This document shows, in pieces, positions 22,659 to 35,413 of a DNA stretch of 64,000 bases (position 1 is the first letter of the stretch; every line of letters begins with the position of its first letter). Origin of the DNA: Rallus limicola (taxonomy: Eukaryota > Chordata > Aves > Gruiformes > Rallidae). Below the pieces are notes generated by a model. The model was not told the DNA's origin and made no database searches. It saw only the letters and a program-made list of their open reading frames with translations. The stretch lies in the NCBI GenBank assembly GCA_022605955.1, contig JAKCOZ010000228.1, forward strand, positions 62,001 through 126,000. Reading direction: 5' to 3'. Both the position numbers and the translations under genes were made by a program.

Positions 22659-25600
22659 CACGAGCAGCCCCTGTCACTTTGGCTCTCAGCCTTTTCCTTT
22701 GCCTGGAAAGAGGGAACATGCCTGGAACCTCCTACGGTGCTTTTCTCGGCCCTAGCAGACTGCAGTTCAAAACATGCTAAACGTCCAGCAATAACTCCCA
22801 AAGTAAAGAAGCTAGGCCTGAAAGGCATAGCTTGTCTGAAACCTCCTAACAGGACACACGAGCAGACCCTGTCACTTTGGTTCTCAGCCTTTTCCTTTGC
22901 CTGGAAAGAGGGAACATGCCTGGAACCTCCTACGGTGCTTTTCTCGGCCCTAGCAGACTGCAGTTCAAAACATGCTAAACGTCCAGCAATAACTCCCAAA
23001 GTAAAGAAGCTAGGCCTGAAAGGCATAGCTTGTCTGAAACCTCCTAACATGACACACGAGCAGCCCCTGTCACTTTGGTTCTCAGCCTTTTCCTTTGCCT
23101 GGAAAGAGGGAACATGCCTGGAACTTCCTACGGTGCTTTTCTCGGCCCTAGATGACTGCAGTACAAAACATGCTAAACGTCCAGCAATAACTCCCAAAGT
23201 AAAGAAGCTAGGCCTGAAAGGCATAGCTTGTCTGAAACCTCCTAACAGGACACACGAGCAGACCCTGTCACTTTGGCTCTCAGCCTTTTCCTTTGCCTGG
23301 AAAGAGGGAACATGCCTGGAACCTCCTACGGTGCTTTTCTCGGCCCTAGCAGACTGCAGTTCAAAACATGCTAAACGTCCAGCAATAACTCCCAAAGTAA
23401 AGAAGCTAGGCCTGAAAGGCATAGCTTGTCTGAAACCTCCTAACAGGACACACAAGCAGACCCTGTCACTTTGGCTCTCAGCCTTTTCCTTTGCCTGGAA
23501 AGAGGGAACATGCCTGGAACCTCCTACGGTGCTTTTCTCGGCCCTAGCAGACTGCAATTCAAAACATGCTAAACGTCCAGCAATAACTCCCAAAGTAAAG
23601 AAGCTAGGCCTGAAAGGCATAGCTTGTCTGAAACCTCCTAACAGGACACATGAGCAAACCCTTTCACTTTGGCTCTCAGCTTTTTCCTTTGCTTGGAAAG
23701 AGGGAACATGCCTGGAACATCCTACGGTGCTTTTCTCGGCCCTAGCAGACTGCAGCTCAAAATATGCTAAACGTCCAGCAATAACTCCCAAAGTAAAGAA
23801 GCTAGGCCTGAAAGGCATAGCTTGTCTGAAACCTCCTAACAGGACACCCGAGCAGACCCTGTCACTTTGGCTCTCAGCCTTTTCCTTTGCCTGGAAAGAG
23901 GGAACATGCCTGGAACCTCCTACGGTGCTTTTCTCGGCCCTAGCAGACTGCAGTTCAAAACATGCTAAACGTCCAGCAATAACTCCCAAAGTAAAGAAGC
24001 TAGGCCTGAAAGGCATAGCTTGTCTGAAACCTCCTAACAGGACACACGAGCAGCCCCTGTCACTTTGGCTCTCAGCCTTTTCCTTTGCCTGGAAAGAGGG
24101 AACATGCCTGGAACCTCCTACGGTGCTTTTCTCGGCCCTAGCAGACTGCAGTTCAAAACATGCTAAACGTCCAGCAATAACTCCCAAAGTAAAGAAGCTA
24201 GGCCTGAAAGGCATAGCTTGTCTGAAACCTCCTAACATGACACACGAGCAGACCCTGTTACTTTGGTTCTCAGCCTTTTCCTTTGCCTGGAAAGAGGGAA
24301 CATGCCTGGAACCTCCTACGGTGCTTTTCTCGGCCCTAGCAGACTGCAGTTCAAAACATGCTAAACGTCCAGCAATAACTCCCAAAGTAAAGAAGCTAGG
24401 CCTGAAAGGCATAGCTTTTCTGAAACCTCCTAACAGGACACACGAGCAGATCCTGTCACTTTGGCTCTCAGCCTTTTCCTTTGCCTGGAAAGAGGGAACA
24501 TGCCTGGAACCTCCTACGGTGCTTTTCTCGGCCCTAGCAGACTGCAGTTCAAAACATGCTAAACGTCCAGCAATAACTCCCAAAGTAAAGAAGCTAGGCC
24601 TGAAAGGCATAGCTTGTCTGAAACCTCTTAACAGGACACACAAGCAGACCCTGTCACTTTGGCTCTCAGCCTTTTCCTTTGCCTGGAAAGAGGGAACATG
24701 CCTGGAACCTCCTACGGTGCTTTTCTCGGCCCTAGCAGACTGCAATTCAAAACATGCTAAACGTCCAGCAATAACTCCCAAAGTAAAGAAGCTAGGCCTG
24801 AAAGGCATAGCTTGTCTGAAACCTCCTAACAGGACACACGAGCAAACCCTTTCACTTTGGCTCTCAGCTTTTTCCTTTGCTTGGAAAGAGGGAACATGCC
24901 TGGAACCTCCTACGGTGTTTTTCTCGGCCCTAGCAGACTGCAGCTCAAAACATGCTAAACGTCCAGCAATAACTCCCAAAGTAAAGAAGCTAGGCCTGAA
25001 AGGCATAGCTTGTCTGAAACCTCCTAACAGGACACCCGAGCAGACCCTGTCACTTTGGCTCTCAGCCTTTTCCTTTGCCTGGAAAGAGGGAACATGCCTG
25101 GAACCTCCTACGGTGCTTTTCTCGGCCCTAGCAGACTGCAGTTCAAAACATGCTAAACGTCCAGCAATAACTCCCAAAGTAAAGAAGCTAGGCCTGAAAG
25201 GCATAGCTTGTCTGAAACCTCCTAACAGGACACCCGAGCAGACCCTGTCACTTTGGCTCTCAGCCTTTTCCTTTGCCTGGAAAGAGGGAACATGCCTGGA
25301 ACCTCCTACGGTGTTTTTCTCGGCCCTAGCAGACTGCAGTTCAAAACATGCTAAACGTCCAGCAATAACTCCCAAAGTAAAGAAGCTAGGCCTGAAAGGC
25401 ATAGCTTGTCTGAAACCTCCTAACAGGACACATGAGCAGCACCTGTCACGTTGGCTCTCAGCCTTTTCCTTTGCCTGGAAAGAGGGAACATGCCTGGAAC
25501 CTCCTACGGTGCTTTTCTCGGCCCTAGCAGACTGCAGTTCAAAACATGCTAAACGTCCAGCAATAACTCCCAAAGTAAAGAAGCTAGGCCTGAAAGGCAT

Positions 25601-26395
25601 AGCTTGTCTGAAACCTCCTAACAGGACACACGAGCAGCCCCTGTCACTTTGGCTCTCAGCCTTTTCCTTTGCCTGGAAAGAGGGAACATTCCTGGAACCT
25701 CCTACGGTGCTTTTCTCGGCCCTAGCAGACTGCAGTTCAAAACATGCTAAACGTCCAGCAATAACTCCCAAAGTAAAGAAGCTAGGCCTGAAAGGCATAG
25801 CTTGTCTGAAACCTCCTAACAGGACACACGAGCAGACCCTGTCACTTTGGCTCTCAGCCTTTTCCTTTGCCTGGAAAGAGGGAACATGCCTGGAACCTCC
25901 TACGGTGCTTTTCTCGGCCCTAGCAGACTGCAGTTCAAAACATGCTAAACGTCCAGCAATAACTCCCAAAGTAAAGAAGCTAGGCCTGAAAGGCATAGCT
26001 TGTCTGAAACCTCCTAACAGGACACACGAGCAGACCCTGTCACTTTGGCTCTCAGCCTTTTCCTTTGCCTGGAAAGAGGGAACATGCCTGGAACCTCCTA
26101 CGGTGCTTTTCTCGGCCCTAGCAGACTGCAGTTCAAAACATGCTAAACGTCCAGCAATAACTCCCAAAGTAAAGAAGCTAGGCCTGAAAGGCATAGCTTG
26201 TCTGAAACCTCCTAACATGACACACGAGCAGCCCCTGTCACTTTGGTTCTCAGCCTTTTCCTTTGCCTGGAAATGAGAACATGCCTGGAACATCCTACGG
26301 TGCTTTTCTCGGCCCTAGCAGACTGCAGTTCAAAACATGCTAAACGTCCAGCAATAACTCCCAAAGTAAAGAAGCTAGGCATGAAAGGCATAGCT
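22659..26395. repeat. Monomer block 10 (19 monomers, one base short)
   Basis: From about 22965 it copies 15942 onward without a visible difference, including the GATGACTGCAGTAC monomer (about 23152), the CAAACCCTTTCAC monomers at about 23655 and 24843, and the one-base-short GGAAATGAGAACATG monomer at 26271-26283. The three monomers after the junction also match 29682 onward. Confidence 0.92.
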
Positions 26396-26466
26396 TGTCC
26401 TGTTAGGAGGATTCAGACAAGCTAGGCCTGAAAGGCATAGCTTGTCTGAAACCTCCTAACAGGACA
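26396..26466. repeat. Fold-back junction J10, GGATTC class
   Basis: Copy of the junction at 19373, 7023 bp downstream. Confidence 0.95.
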
Positions 26467-29400
26467 CACGAGCAGACCCTGTCACTTTGGCTCTCAGCCT
26501 TTTCCTTTGCCTGGAAAGAGGGAACATGCCTGGAACCTCCTACGGTGCTTTTCTCGGCCCTAGCAGACTGCAATTCAAAACATGCTAAACGTCCAGCAAT
26601 AACTCCCAAAGTAAAGAAGCTAGGCCTGAAAGGCATAGCTTGTCTGAAACCTCCTAACAGGACACACGAGCAGCCCCTGTCACTTTGGCTCTCAGCCTTT
26701 TCCTTTGCCTGGAAAGAGGGAACATGCCTGGAACCTCCTACGGTGCTTTTCTCGGCCCTAGCAGACTGCAGTTCAAAACATGCTAAACGTCCAGCAATAA
26801 CTCCCAAAGTAAAGAAGCGAGGCCTGAAAGGCATAGCTTGTCTGAAACCTCCTAACAGGACACACGAGCAGCCCCTGTCACTTTGGCTCTCAGCCTTTTC
26901 CTTTGCCTGGAAAGAGGGAACATGCCTGGAACCTCCTACGGTGCTTTTCTCGGCCCTAGCAGACTGCAGTTCAAAACATGCTAAACGTCCAGCAATAACT
27001 CCCAAAGTAAAGAAGCTAGGCCTGAAAGGCATAGCTTGTCTGAAACCTCCTAACAGGACACACGAGCAGACCCTGTCACTTTGGTTCTCAGCCTTTTCCT
27101 TTGCCTGGAAAGAGGGAACATGCCTGGAACCTCCTACGGTGCTTTTCTCGGCCCTAGCAGACTGCAGTTCAAAACATGCTAAACGTCCAGCAATAACTCC
27201 CAAAGTAAAGAAGCTAGGCCTGAAAGGCATAGCTTGTCTGAAACCTCCTAACATGACACACGAGCAGCCCCTGTCACTTTGGTTCTCAGCCTTTTCCTTT
27301 GCCTGGAAAGAGGGAACATGCCTGGAACCTCCTACGGTGCTTTTCTCGGCCCTAGCAGACTGCAGTTCAAAACATGCTAAACGTCCAGCAATAACTCCCA
27401 AAGTAAAGAAGCTAGGCCTGAAAGGCATAGCTTGTCTGAAACCTCCTAACAGGACACACGAGCAGCCCCTGTCACTTTGGCTCTCAGCCTTTTCCTTTGC
27501 CTGGAAAGAGGGAACATGCCTGGAACCTCCTACGGTGCTTTTCTCGGCCCTAGCAGACTGCAGCTCAAAACATGCTAAACGTCCAGCAATAACTCCCAAA
27601 GTAAAGAAGCTAGGCCTGAAAGGCATAGCTTGTCTGAAACCTCCTAACAGGACACACGAGCAGACCCTGTCACTTTGGCTCTCAGCCTTTTCCTTTGCCT
27701 GGAAAGAGGGAACATGCCTGGAACCTCCTACGGTGCTTTTCTCGGCCCTAGCAGACTGCAGTTCAAAACATGCTAAACGTCCAGCAATAACTCCCAAAGT
27801 AAAGAAGCTAGGCCTGAAAGGCATAGCTTGTCTGAAACCTCCTAACAGGACACCCGAGCAGACCCTTTCACTTTGGCTCTCAGCCTTTTCCTTTGCCTGG
27901 AAAGAGGGAACATGCCTGGAACCTCCTACGGTGCTTTTCTCGGCCCTAGCAGACTGCAGTTCAAAACATGCTAAACGTCCAGCAATAACTCCCAAAGTAA
28001 AGAAGCTAGGCCTGAAAGGCATAGCTTGTCTGAAACCTCCTAACAGGACACATGAGCAACACCTGTCACTTTGGCTCTCAGCCTTTTCCTTTGCCTGGAA
28101 AGAGGGAACATGCCTGGAACCTCCTACGGTGCTTTTCTCGGCCCTAGCAGACTGCAGTTCAAAACATGCTAAACGTCCAGCAATAACTCCCAAAGTAAAG
28201 AAGCTAGGCCTGAAAGGCATAGCTTGTCTGAAACCTCCTAACAGGACACACGAGCAGACCCTGTCACTTTGGCTCTCAGCCTTTTCCTTTGCCTGGAAAG
28301 AGGGAACATGCCTGGAACCTCCTACGGTGCTTTTCTCGGCCCTAGCAGACTGCAGCTCAAAACATGCTAAACGTCCAGCAATAACTCCCAAAGTAAAGAA
28401 GCTAGGCCTGAAAGGCATAGCTTGTCTGAAACCTCCTAACAGGACACCCGAGCAGACCCTGTCACTTTGGCTCTCAGCCTTTTCCTTTGCCTGGAAAGAG
28501 GGAACATGCCTGGAACCTCCTACGGTGCTTTTCTCGGCCCTAGCAGACTGCAGTTCAAAACATGCTAAACGTCCAGCAATAACTCCCAAAGTAAAGAAGC
28601 TAGGCCTGAAAGGCATAGCTTATCTGAAACCTCCTAACAGGACACACGAGCAGACCCTGTCACTTTGGCTCTCAGCCTTTTCCTTTGCCTGGAAAGAGGG
28701 AACATGCCTGGAACGTCCTACGGTGCTTTTCTCGGCCCTAGCAGACTGCAGTTCAAAACATGCTAAACGTCCAGCAATAACTCCCAAAGTAAAGAAGCTA
28801 GGCCTGAAAGGCATAGCTTGTCTGAAACCTCCTAACAGGACACACGAGCAGCCCCTGTCACTTTGGCTCTCAGCCTTTTCCTTTGCCTGGAAAGAGGGAA
28901 CATGCCTGGAACCTCCTACGGTGCTTTTCTCGGCCCTAGCAGACTGCAGTTCAAAACATGCTAAACGTCCAGCAATAACTCCCAAAGTAAAGAAGCTAGG
29001 CCTGAAAGGCATAGCTTGTCTGAAACCTCCTAACAGGACACACAAGCAGACCCTGTCACTTTGGCTCTCAGCCTTTTCCTTTGCCTGGAAAGAGGGAACA
29101 TGCCTGGAACCTCCTACGGTGCTTTTCTCGGCCCTAGCAGACTGCAATTCAAAACATGCTAAACGTCCAGCAATAACTCCCAAAGTAAAGAAGCTAGGCC
29201 TGAAAGGCATAGCTTGTCTGAAACCTCCTAACAGGACACATGAGCAGCCCCTGTCACTTTGGCTCTCAGCCTTTTCCTTTGCCTGGAAAGAGGGAACATG
29301 CCTGGAACCTCCTACGGTGCTTTTCTCGGCCCTAGCAGACTGCAGTTCAAAACATGCTAAACGTCCAACAATAACTCCCAAAGTAAAGAAGCTAGGCCTG

Positions 29401-29610
29401 AAAGGCATAGCTTGTCTGAAACCTCCTAACAGGACACACGAGCAGACCCTGTCACTTTGGCTCTCAGCCTTTTCCTTTGCCTGGAAAGAGGGAACATGCC
29501 TGGAACCTCCTACGTTGCTTTTCTCGGCCCTAGCAGACTGCAGTTCAAAACATGCTAAACGTCCAGCAATAACTCCCAAAGTAAAGAAGCTAGGCATGAA
29601 AAGCATAGCT
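26467..29610. repeat. Monomer block 11 (16 monomers)
   Basis: Copy of 19444-22587 with the same ordered markers, including AAGCGAGG at 26819, GCTTATCTG at 28622, GGAACGTCC at 28715 and CTACGTTGC at about 29513. I found no difference from the first copy. Confidence 0.93.
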
Positions 29611-29690
29611 TGTCCTGTTAGGAGGTTTCAGACAAGGTAGGCCTGAAAGGCATAGCTTGTCTGAAACCTCCTAACAGGACACACGAGCAG
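26821..29690 (+). repeat. 2819-bp tandem duplication, left copy
   Basis: Matches 29640-32509, a period of 14 monomers plus one junction, with at least four differences inside. It is nested within the 7023-bp duplication, so this segment exists three times (also 19798-22667). Confidence 0.9.
29611..29681. repeat. Fold-back junction J11, CAAGGTAGG class
   Basis: Copy of the junction at 22588 with the same upstream GCATGAAAAGC flank. Confidence 0.95.
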
Positions 29691-32429
29691 CCCCTGTCAC
29701 TTTGGCTCTCAGCCTTTTCCTTTGCCTGGAAAGAGGGAACATGCCTGGAACCTCCTACGGTGCTTTTCTCGGCCCTAGCAGACTGCAGTTCAAAACATGC
29801 TAAACGTCCAGCAATAACTCCCAAAGTAAAGAAGCTAGGCCTGAAAGGCATAGCTTGTCTGAAACCTCCTAACAGGACACACGAGCAGACCCTGTCACTT
29901 TGGTTCTCAGCCTTTTCCTTTGCCTGGAAAGAGGGAACATGCCTGGAACCTCCTACGGTGCTTTTCTCGGCCCTAGCAGACTGCAGTTCAAAACATGCTA
30001 AACGTCCAGCAATAACTCCCAAAGTAAAGAAGCTAGGCCTGAAAGGCATAGCTTGTCTGAAACCTCCTAACATGACACACGAGCAGCCCCTGTCACTTTG
30101 GTTCTCAGCCTTTTCCTTTGCCTGGAAAGAGGGAACATGCCTGGAACCTCCTACGGTGCTTTTCTCGGCCCTAGCAGACTGCAGTTCAAAACATGCTAAA
30201 CGTCCAGCAATAACTCCCAAAGTAAAGAAGCTAGGCCTGAAAGGCATAGCTTGTCTGAAACCTCCTAACAGGACACACGAGCAGACCCTGTCACTTTGGC
30301 TCTCAGCCTTTTCCTTTGCCTGGAAAGAGGGAACATGCCTGGAACCTCCTACGGTGCTTTTCTCGGCCCTAGCAGACTGCAGCTCAAAACATGCTAAACG
30401 TCCAGCAATAACTCCCAAAGTAAAGAAGCTAGGCCTGAAAGGCATAGCTTGTCTGAAACCTCCTAACAGGACACACGAGCAGACCCTGTCACTTTGGCTC
30501 TCAGCCTTTTCCTTTGCCTGGAAAGAGGGAACATGCCTGGAACCTCCTACGGTGCTTTTCTCGGCCCTAGCAGACTGCAGTTCAAAACATGCTAAACGTC
30601 CAGCAATAACTCCCAAAGTAAAGAAGCTAGGCCTGAAAGGCATAGCTTGTCTGAAACCTCCTAACAGGACACCCGAGCAGACCCTGTCACTTTGGCTCTC
30701 AGCCTTTTCCTTTGCCTGGAAAGAGGGAACATGCCTGGAACCTCCTACGGTGCTTTTCTCGGCCCTAGCAGACTGCAGTTCAAAACATGCTAAACGTCCA
30801 GCAATAACTCCCAAAGTAAAGAAGCTAGGCCTGAAAGGCATAGCTTGTCTGAAACCTCCTAACAGGACACATGAGCAACACCTGTCACTTTGGCTCTCAG
30901 CCTTTTCCTTTGCCTGGAAAGAGGGAACATGCCTGGAACCTCCTACGGTGCTTTTCTCGGCCCTAGCAGACTGCAGTTCAAAACATGCTAAACGTCCAGC
31001 AATAACTCCCAAAGTAAAGAAGCTAGGCCTGAAAGGCATAGCTTGTCTGAAACCTCCTAACAGGACACACGAGCAGACCCTGTCACTTTGGCTCTCAGCC
31101 TTTTCCTTTGCCTGGAAAGAGGGAACATGCCTGGAACCTCCTACGGTGCTTTTCTCGGCCCTAGCAGACTGCAGCTCAAAACATGCTAAACGTCCAGCAA
31201 TAACTCCCAAAGTAAAGAAGCTAGGCCTGAAAGGCATAGCTTGTCTGAAACCTCCTAACAGGACACCCGAGCAGACCCTGTCACTTTGGCTCTCAGCCTT
31301 TTCCTTTGCCTGGAAAGAGGGAACATGCCTGGAACCTCCTACGGTGCTTTTCTCGGCCCTAGCAGACTGCAGTTCAAAACATGCTAAACGTCCAGCAATA
31401 ACTCCCAAAGTAAAGAAGCTAGGCCTGAAAGGCATAGCTTATCTGAAACCTCCTAACAGGACACACGAGCAGACCCTGTCACTTTGGCTCTCAGCCTTTT
31501 CCTTTGCCTGGAAAGAGGGAACATGCCTGGAACCTCCTACGGTGCTTTTCTCGGCCCTAGCAGACTGCAGTTCAAAACATGCTAAACGTCCAGCAATAAC
31601 TCCCAAAGTAAAGAAGCTAGGCCTGAAAGGCATAGCTTGTCTGAAACCTCCTAACAGGACACACGAGCAGCCCCTGTCACTTTGGCTCTCAGCCTTTTCC
31701 TTTGCCTGGAAAGAGGGAACATGCCTGGAACCTCCTACGGTGCTTTTCTCGGCCCTAGCAGACTGCAGTTCAAAACATGCTAAACGTCCAGCAATAACTC
31801 CCAAAGTAAAGAAGCTAGGCCTGAAAGGCATAGCTTGTCTGAAACCTCCTAACAGGACACACAAGCAGACCCTGTCACTTTGGCTCTCAGCCTTTTCCTT
31901 TGCCTGGAAAGAGGGAACATGCCTGGAACCTCCTACGGTGCTTTTCTCGGCCCTAGCAGACTGCAATTCAAAACATGCTAAACGTCCAGCAATAACTCCC
32001 AAAGTAAAGAAGCTAGGCCTGAAAGGCATAGCTTGTCTGAAACCTCCTAACAGGACACATGAGCAGCCCCTGTCACTTTGGCTCTCAGCCTTTTCCTTTG
32101 CCTGGAAAGAGGGAACATGCCTGGAACCTCCTACGGTGCTTTTCTCGGCCCTAGCAGACTGCAGTTCAAAACATGCTAAACGTCCAACAATAACTCCCAA
32201 AGTAAAGAAGCTAGGCCTGAAAGGCATAGCTTGTCTGAAACCTCCTAACAGGACACACGAGCAAACCCTGTCACTTTGGCTCTCAGCCTTTTCCTTTGCC
32301 TGGAAAGAGGGAACATGCCTGGAACCTCCTACGTTGCTTTTCTCGGCCCTAGCAGACTGCAGTTCAAAACATGCTAAACGTCCAGCAATAACTCCCAAAG
32401 TAAAGAAGCTAGGCATGAAAAGCATAGCT
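29682..32429. repeat. Monomer block 12 (14 monomers)
   Basis: Third copy of the right part of block 9 (19799-22617 and 26822-29640). It differs from the second copy at four places I could find: A30285 for C27466, G30686 for T27867, C31534 for G28715 and A32264 for G29445. It is therefore older than, or has been less homogenised than, the 7023-bp pair. Confidence 0.92.
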
Positions 32430-32500
32430 TGTCCTGTTAGGAGGTTTCAGACAAGGTAGGCCTGAAAGGCATAGCTTGTCTGAAACCTCCTAACAGGACA
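32430..32500. repeat. Fold-back junction J12, CAAGGTAGG class
   Basis: Third member of this class, with the same GCATGAAAAGC flank. Confidence 0.95.
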
Positions 32501-33268
32501 CACGAGCAGACCCTGTCACTTTGGCTCTCAGCCTTTTCCTTTGCCTGGAAAGAGGGAACATTCCTGGAACCTCCTACGGTGCTTTTCTCGGCCCTAGCAG
32601 ACTGCAGTTCAAAACATGCTAAACGTCCAGCAATAACTCCCAAAGTAAAGAAGCTAGGCCTGAAAGGCATAGCTTGTCTGAAACCTCCTAACAGGACACA
32701 CGAGCAGCCCCTGTCACTTTGGCTCTCAGCCTTTTCCTTTGCCTGGAAAGAGGGAACATGCCTGGAACCTCCTACGGTGCTTTTCTCGGCCCTAGCAGAC
32801 TGCAGTTCAAAACATGCTAAACGTCCAGCAATAACTCCCAAAGTAAAGAAGCTAGGCCTGAAAGGCATAGCTTGTCTGAAACCTCCTAACAGGACACACG
32901 AGCAGCCCCTGTCACTTTGGCTCTCAGCCTTTTCCTTTGCCTGGAAAGAGGGAACATGCCTGGAACCTCCTACGGTGCTTTTCTCGGCCCTAGCAGACTG
33001 CAGTTCAAAACATGCTAAACGTCCAGCAATAACTCCCAAAGTAAAGAAGCTAGGCCTGAAAGGCATAGCTTGTCTGAAACCTCCTAACATGACACACGAG
33101 GAGCCCCTGTCACTTTGGTTCTCAGCCTTTTCCTTTGCCTGGAAAGAGGGAACATGCCTGGAACCTCCTACGGTGCTTTTCTCGGCCCTAGCAGACTGCA
33201 GTTCAAAACATGCTAAACGTCCAGCAATAACTCCCAAAGTAAAGAAGCTAGGCATGAAAGGCATAGCT
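32501..33268. repeat. Monomer block 13 (4 monomers)
   Basis: The first monomer has ACATTCCTGG (about 32559). A later one has CATGACACACGAGGAGCCCC at about 33088-33107, a private C-to-G change. Sequence after the first monomer resembles the modules that follow. Confidence 0.92.
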
Positions 33269-33339
33269 TGTCCTGTTAGGAGGATTCAGACAAGCTAGGC
33301 CTGAAAGGCATAGCTTGTCTGAAACCTCCTAACAGGACA
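33269..33339. repeat. Fold-back junction J13, GGATTC class
   Basis: One A-for-T arm mismatch. The monomer upstream has the normal GGAACCTCC, unlike the junctions before 27 kb in this class. Confidence 0.95.
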
Positions 33340-34305
33340 CACGAGCAGACCCTGTCACTTTGGCTCTCAGCCTTTTCCTTTGCCTGGAAAGAGGGAACAT
33401 GCCTGGAACCTCCTACGGTGCTTTTCTCGGCCCTAGCAGACTGCAATTCAAAACATGCTAAACGTCCAGCAATAACTCCCAAAGTAAAGAAGCTAGGCCT
33501 GAAAGGCATAGCTTGTCTGAAACCTCCTAACATGACACACGAGCAGCCCCTGTCACTTTGGTTCTCAGCCTTTTCCTTTGCCTGGAAAGAGGGAACATGC
33601 CTGGAACCTCCTACGGTGCTTTTCTCGGCCCTAGCAGACTGCAGTTCAAAACATGCTAAACGTCCAGCAATAACTCCCAAAGTAAAGAAGCTAGGCCTGA
33701 AAGGCATAGCTTGTCTGAAACCTCCTAACAGGACACACGAGCAGCCCCTGTCACTTTGGCTCTCAGCCTTTTCCTTTGCCTGGAAAGAGGGAACATGCCT
33801 GGAACCTCCTACGGTGCTTTTCTCGGCCCTAGCAGACTGCAGTTCAAAACATGCTAAACGTCCAGCAATAACTCCCAAAGTAAAGAAGCTAGGCCTGAAA
33901 GGCATAGCTTGTCTGAAACCTCCTAACAGGACACACGAGCAGCCCCTGTCACTTTGGCTCTCAGCCTTTTCCTTTGCCTGGAAAGAGGGAACATGCCTGG
34001 AACCTCCTACGGTGCTTTTCTCGGCCCTAGCAGACTGCAGTTCAAAACATGCTAAACGTCCAGCAATAACTCCCAAAGTAAAGAAGCTAGGCCTGAAAGG
34101 CATAGCTTGTCTGAAACCTCCTAACATGACACACGAGCAGCCCCTGTCACTTTGGTTCTCAGCCTTTTCCTTTGCCTGGAAAGAGGGAACATGCCTGGAA
34201 CCTCCTACGGTGCTTTTCTCGGCCCTAGCAGACTGCAGTTCAAAACATGCTAAACGTCCAGCAATAACTCCCAAAGTAAAGAAGCTAGGCATGAAAGGCA
34301 TAGCT
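33340..34305. repeat. Monomer block 14 (5 monomers), first 1037-bp module
   Basis: Monomer order: GCAATTC; CATGACACACG with TTGGTTCTC; two CAGCCCC monomers; a second CATGACACACG monomer ending in GGCATG. The module repeats directly downstream. Confidence 0.95.
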
Positions 34306-34376
34306 TGTCCTGTTAGGAGGATTCAGACAAGCTAGGCCTGAAAGGCATAGCTTGTCTGAAACCTCCTAACAGGACA
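34306..34376. repeat. Fold-back junction J14, GGATTC class
   Basis: Identical in class to the junction at 33269, exactly 1037 bp downstream of it. Confidence 0.95.
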
Positions 34377-35342
34377 CACGAGCAGACCCTGTCACTTTGG
34401 CTCTCAGCCTTTTCCTTTGCCTGGAAAGAGGGAACATGCCTGGAACCTCCTACGGTGCTTTTCTCGGCCCTAGCAGACTGCAATTCAAAACATGCTAAAC
34501 GTCCAGCAATAACTCCCAAAGTAAAGAAGCTAGGCCTGAAAGGCATAGCTTGTCTGAAACCTCCTAACATGACACACGAGCAGCCCCTGTCACTTTGGTT
34601 CTCAGCCTTTTCCTTTGCCTGGAAAGAGGGAACATGCCTGGAACCTCCTACGGTGCTTTTCTCGGCCCTAGCAGACTGCAGTTCAAAACATGCTAAACGT
34701 CCAGCAATAACTCCCAAAGTAAAGAAGCTAGGCCTGAAAGGCATAGCTTGTCTGAAACCTCCTAACAGGACACACGAGCAGCCCCTGTCACTTTGGCTCT
34801 CAGCCTTTTCCTTTGCCTGGAAAGAGGGAACATGCCTGGAACCTCCTACGGTGCTTTTCTCGGCCCTAGCAGACTGCAGTTCAAAACATGCTAAACGTCC
34901 AGCAATACCTCCCAAAGTAAAGAAGCTAGGCCTGAAAGGCATAGCTTGTCTGAAACCTCCTAACAGGACACACGAGCAGACCCTGTCACTTTGGCTCTCA
35001 GCCTTTTCCTTTGCCTGGAAAGAGGGAACATGCCTGGAACCTCCTACGGTGCTTTTCTCGGCCCTAGCAGACTGCAGTTCAAAACATGCTAAACGTCCAG
35101 CAATAACTCCCAAAGTAAAGAAGCTAGGCCTGAAAGGCATAGCTTGTCTGAAACCTCCTAACATGACACACGAGCAGCCCCTGTCACTTTGGTTCTCAGC
35201 CTTTTCCTTTGCCTGGAAAGAGGGAACATGCCTGGAACCTCCTACGGTGCTTTTCTCGGCCCTAGCAGACTGCAGTTCAAAACATGCTAAACGTCCAGCA
35301 ATAACTCCCAAAGTAAAGAAGCTAGGCATGAAAGGCATAGCT
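34377..35342. repeat. Monomer block 15 (5 monomers), second 1037-bp module
   Basis: Copy of 33340-34305. Two differences found: C34908 (AATACCTCCC) for A33871, and A34980 (CAGACCC) for C33943. Confidence 0.95.
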
Positions 35343-35413
35343 TGTCCTGTTAGGAGGATTCAGACAAGCTAGGCCTGAAAGGCATAGCTTGTCTGAAACC
35401 TCCTAACAGGACA
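35343..35413. repeat. Fold-back junction J15, GGATTC class
   Basis: Last of the GGATTC junctions and the last junction before 11.3 kb of uninterrupted monomers. Confidence 0.95.

Larger units (their letters stand above)
15942..23124 (+). repeat. 7023-bp tandem duplication, left copy
   Basis: Matches 22965-30147. It is bounded on the left by C15941/T22964 and by the earlier difference C15858/T22881, and on the right by GGAACTTCC (about 23125) versus GGAACCTCC (about 30148). The period equals 35 monomers plus two junctions minus one deleted base. I found no difference inside the copies. The two copies overlap by about 160 bp, as expected for a direct tandem duplication. Confidence 0.92.
22965..30147 (+). 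repeat. 7023-bp tandem duplication, right copy
   Basis: Carries the same two junctions (26396 and 29611) and the same GGAAATGAGAACATG one-base deletion as the left copy. Confidence 0.92.
29640..32509 (+). repeat. 2819-bp tandem duplication, right copy
   Basis: Ends where CAGACCC (about 32509) replaces the CAGCCCC found at about 29691. It shares CTACGTTGC, GTCCAACAATAAC and the CAAGGTAGG junction with the left copy. Confidence 0.9.
33299..35372 (+). repeat. Pair of 1037-bp modules (5 monomers + junction)
   Basis: Copies 33299-34335 and 34336-35372 differ at two bases found (33871/34908 and 33943/34980). The start of a further copy continues past 35373 for about 300 bp before markers diverge. 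Confidence 0.93.

Noticed and set aside
15942..30147. Duplication as a pure assembly error
   Set aside because: It cannot be settled from sequence alone. The older nested copies and the 7116-bp pair show real differences, and recent tandem duplications are normal in satellites, so I kept it as a biological call with the caveat stated.
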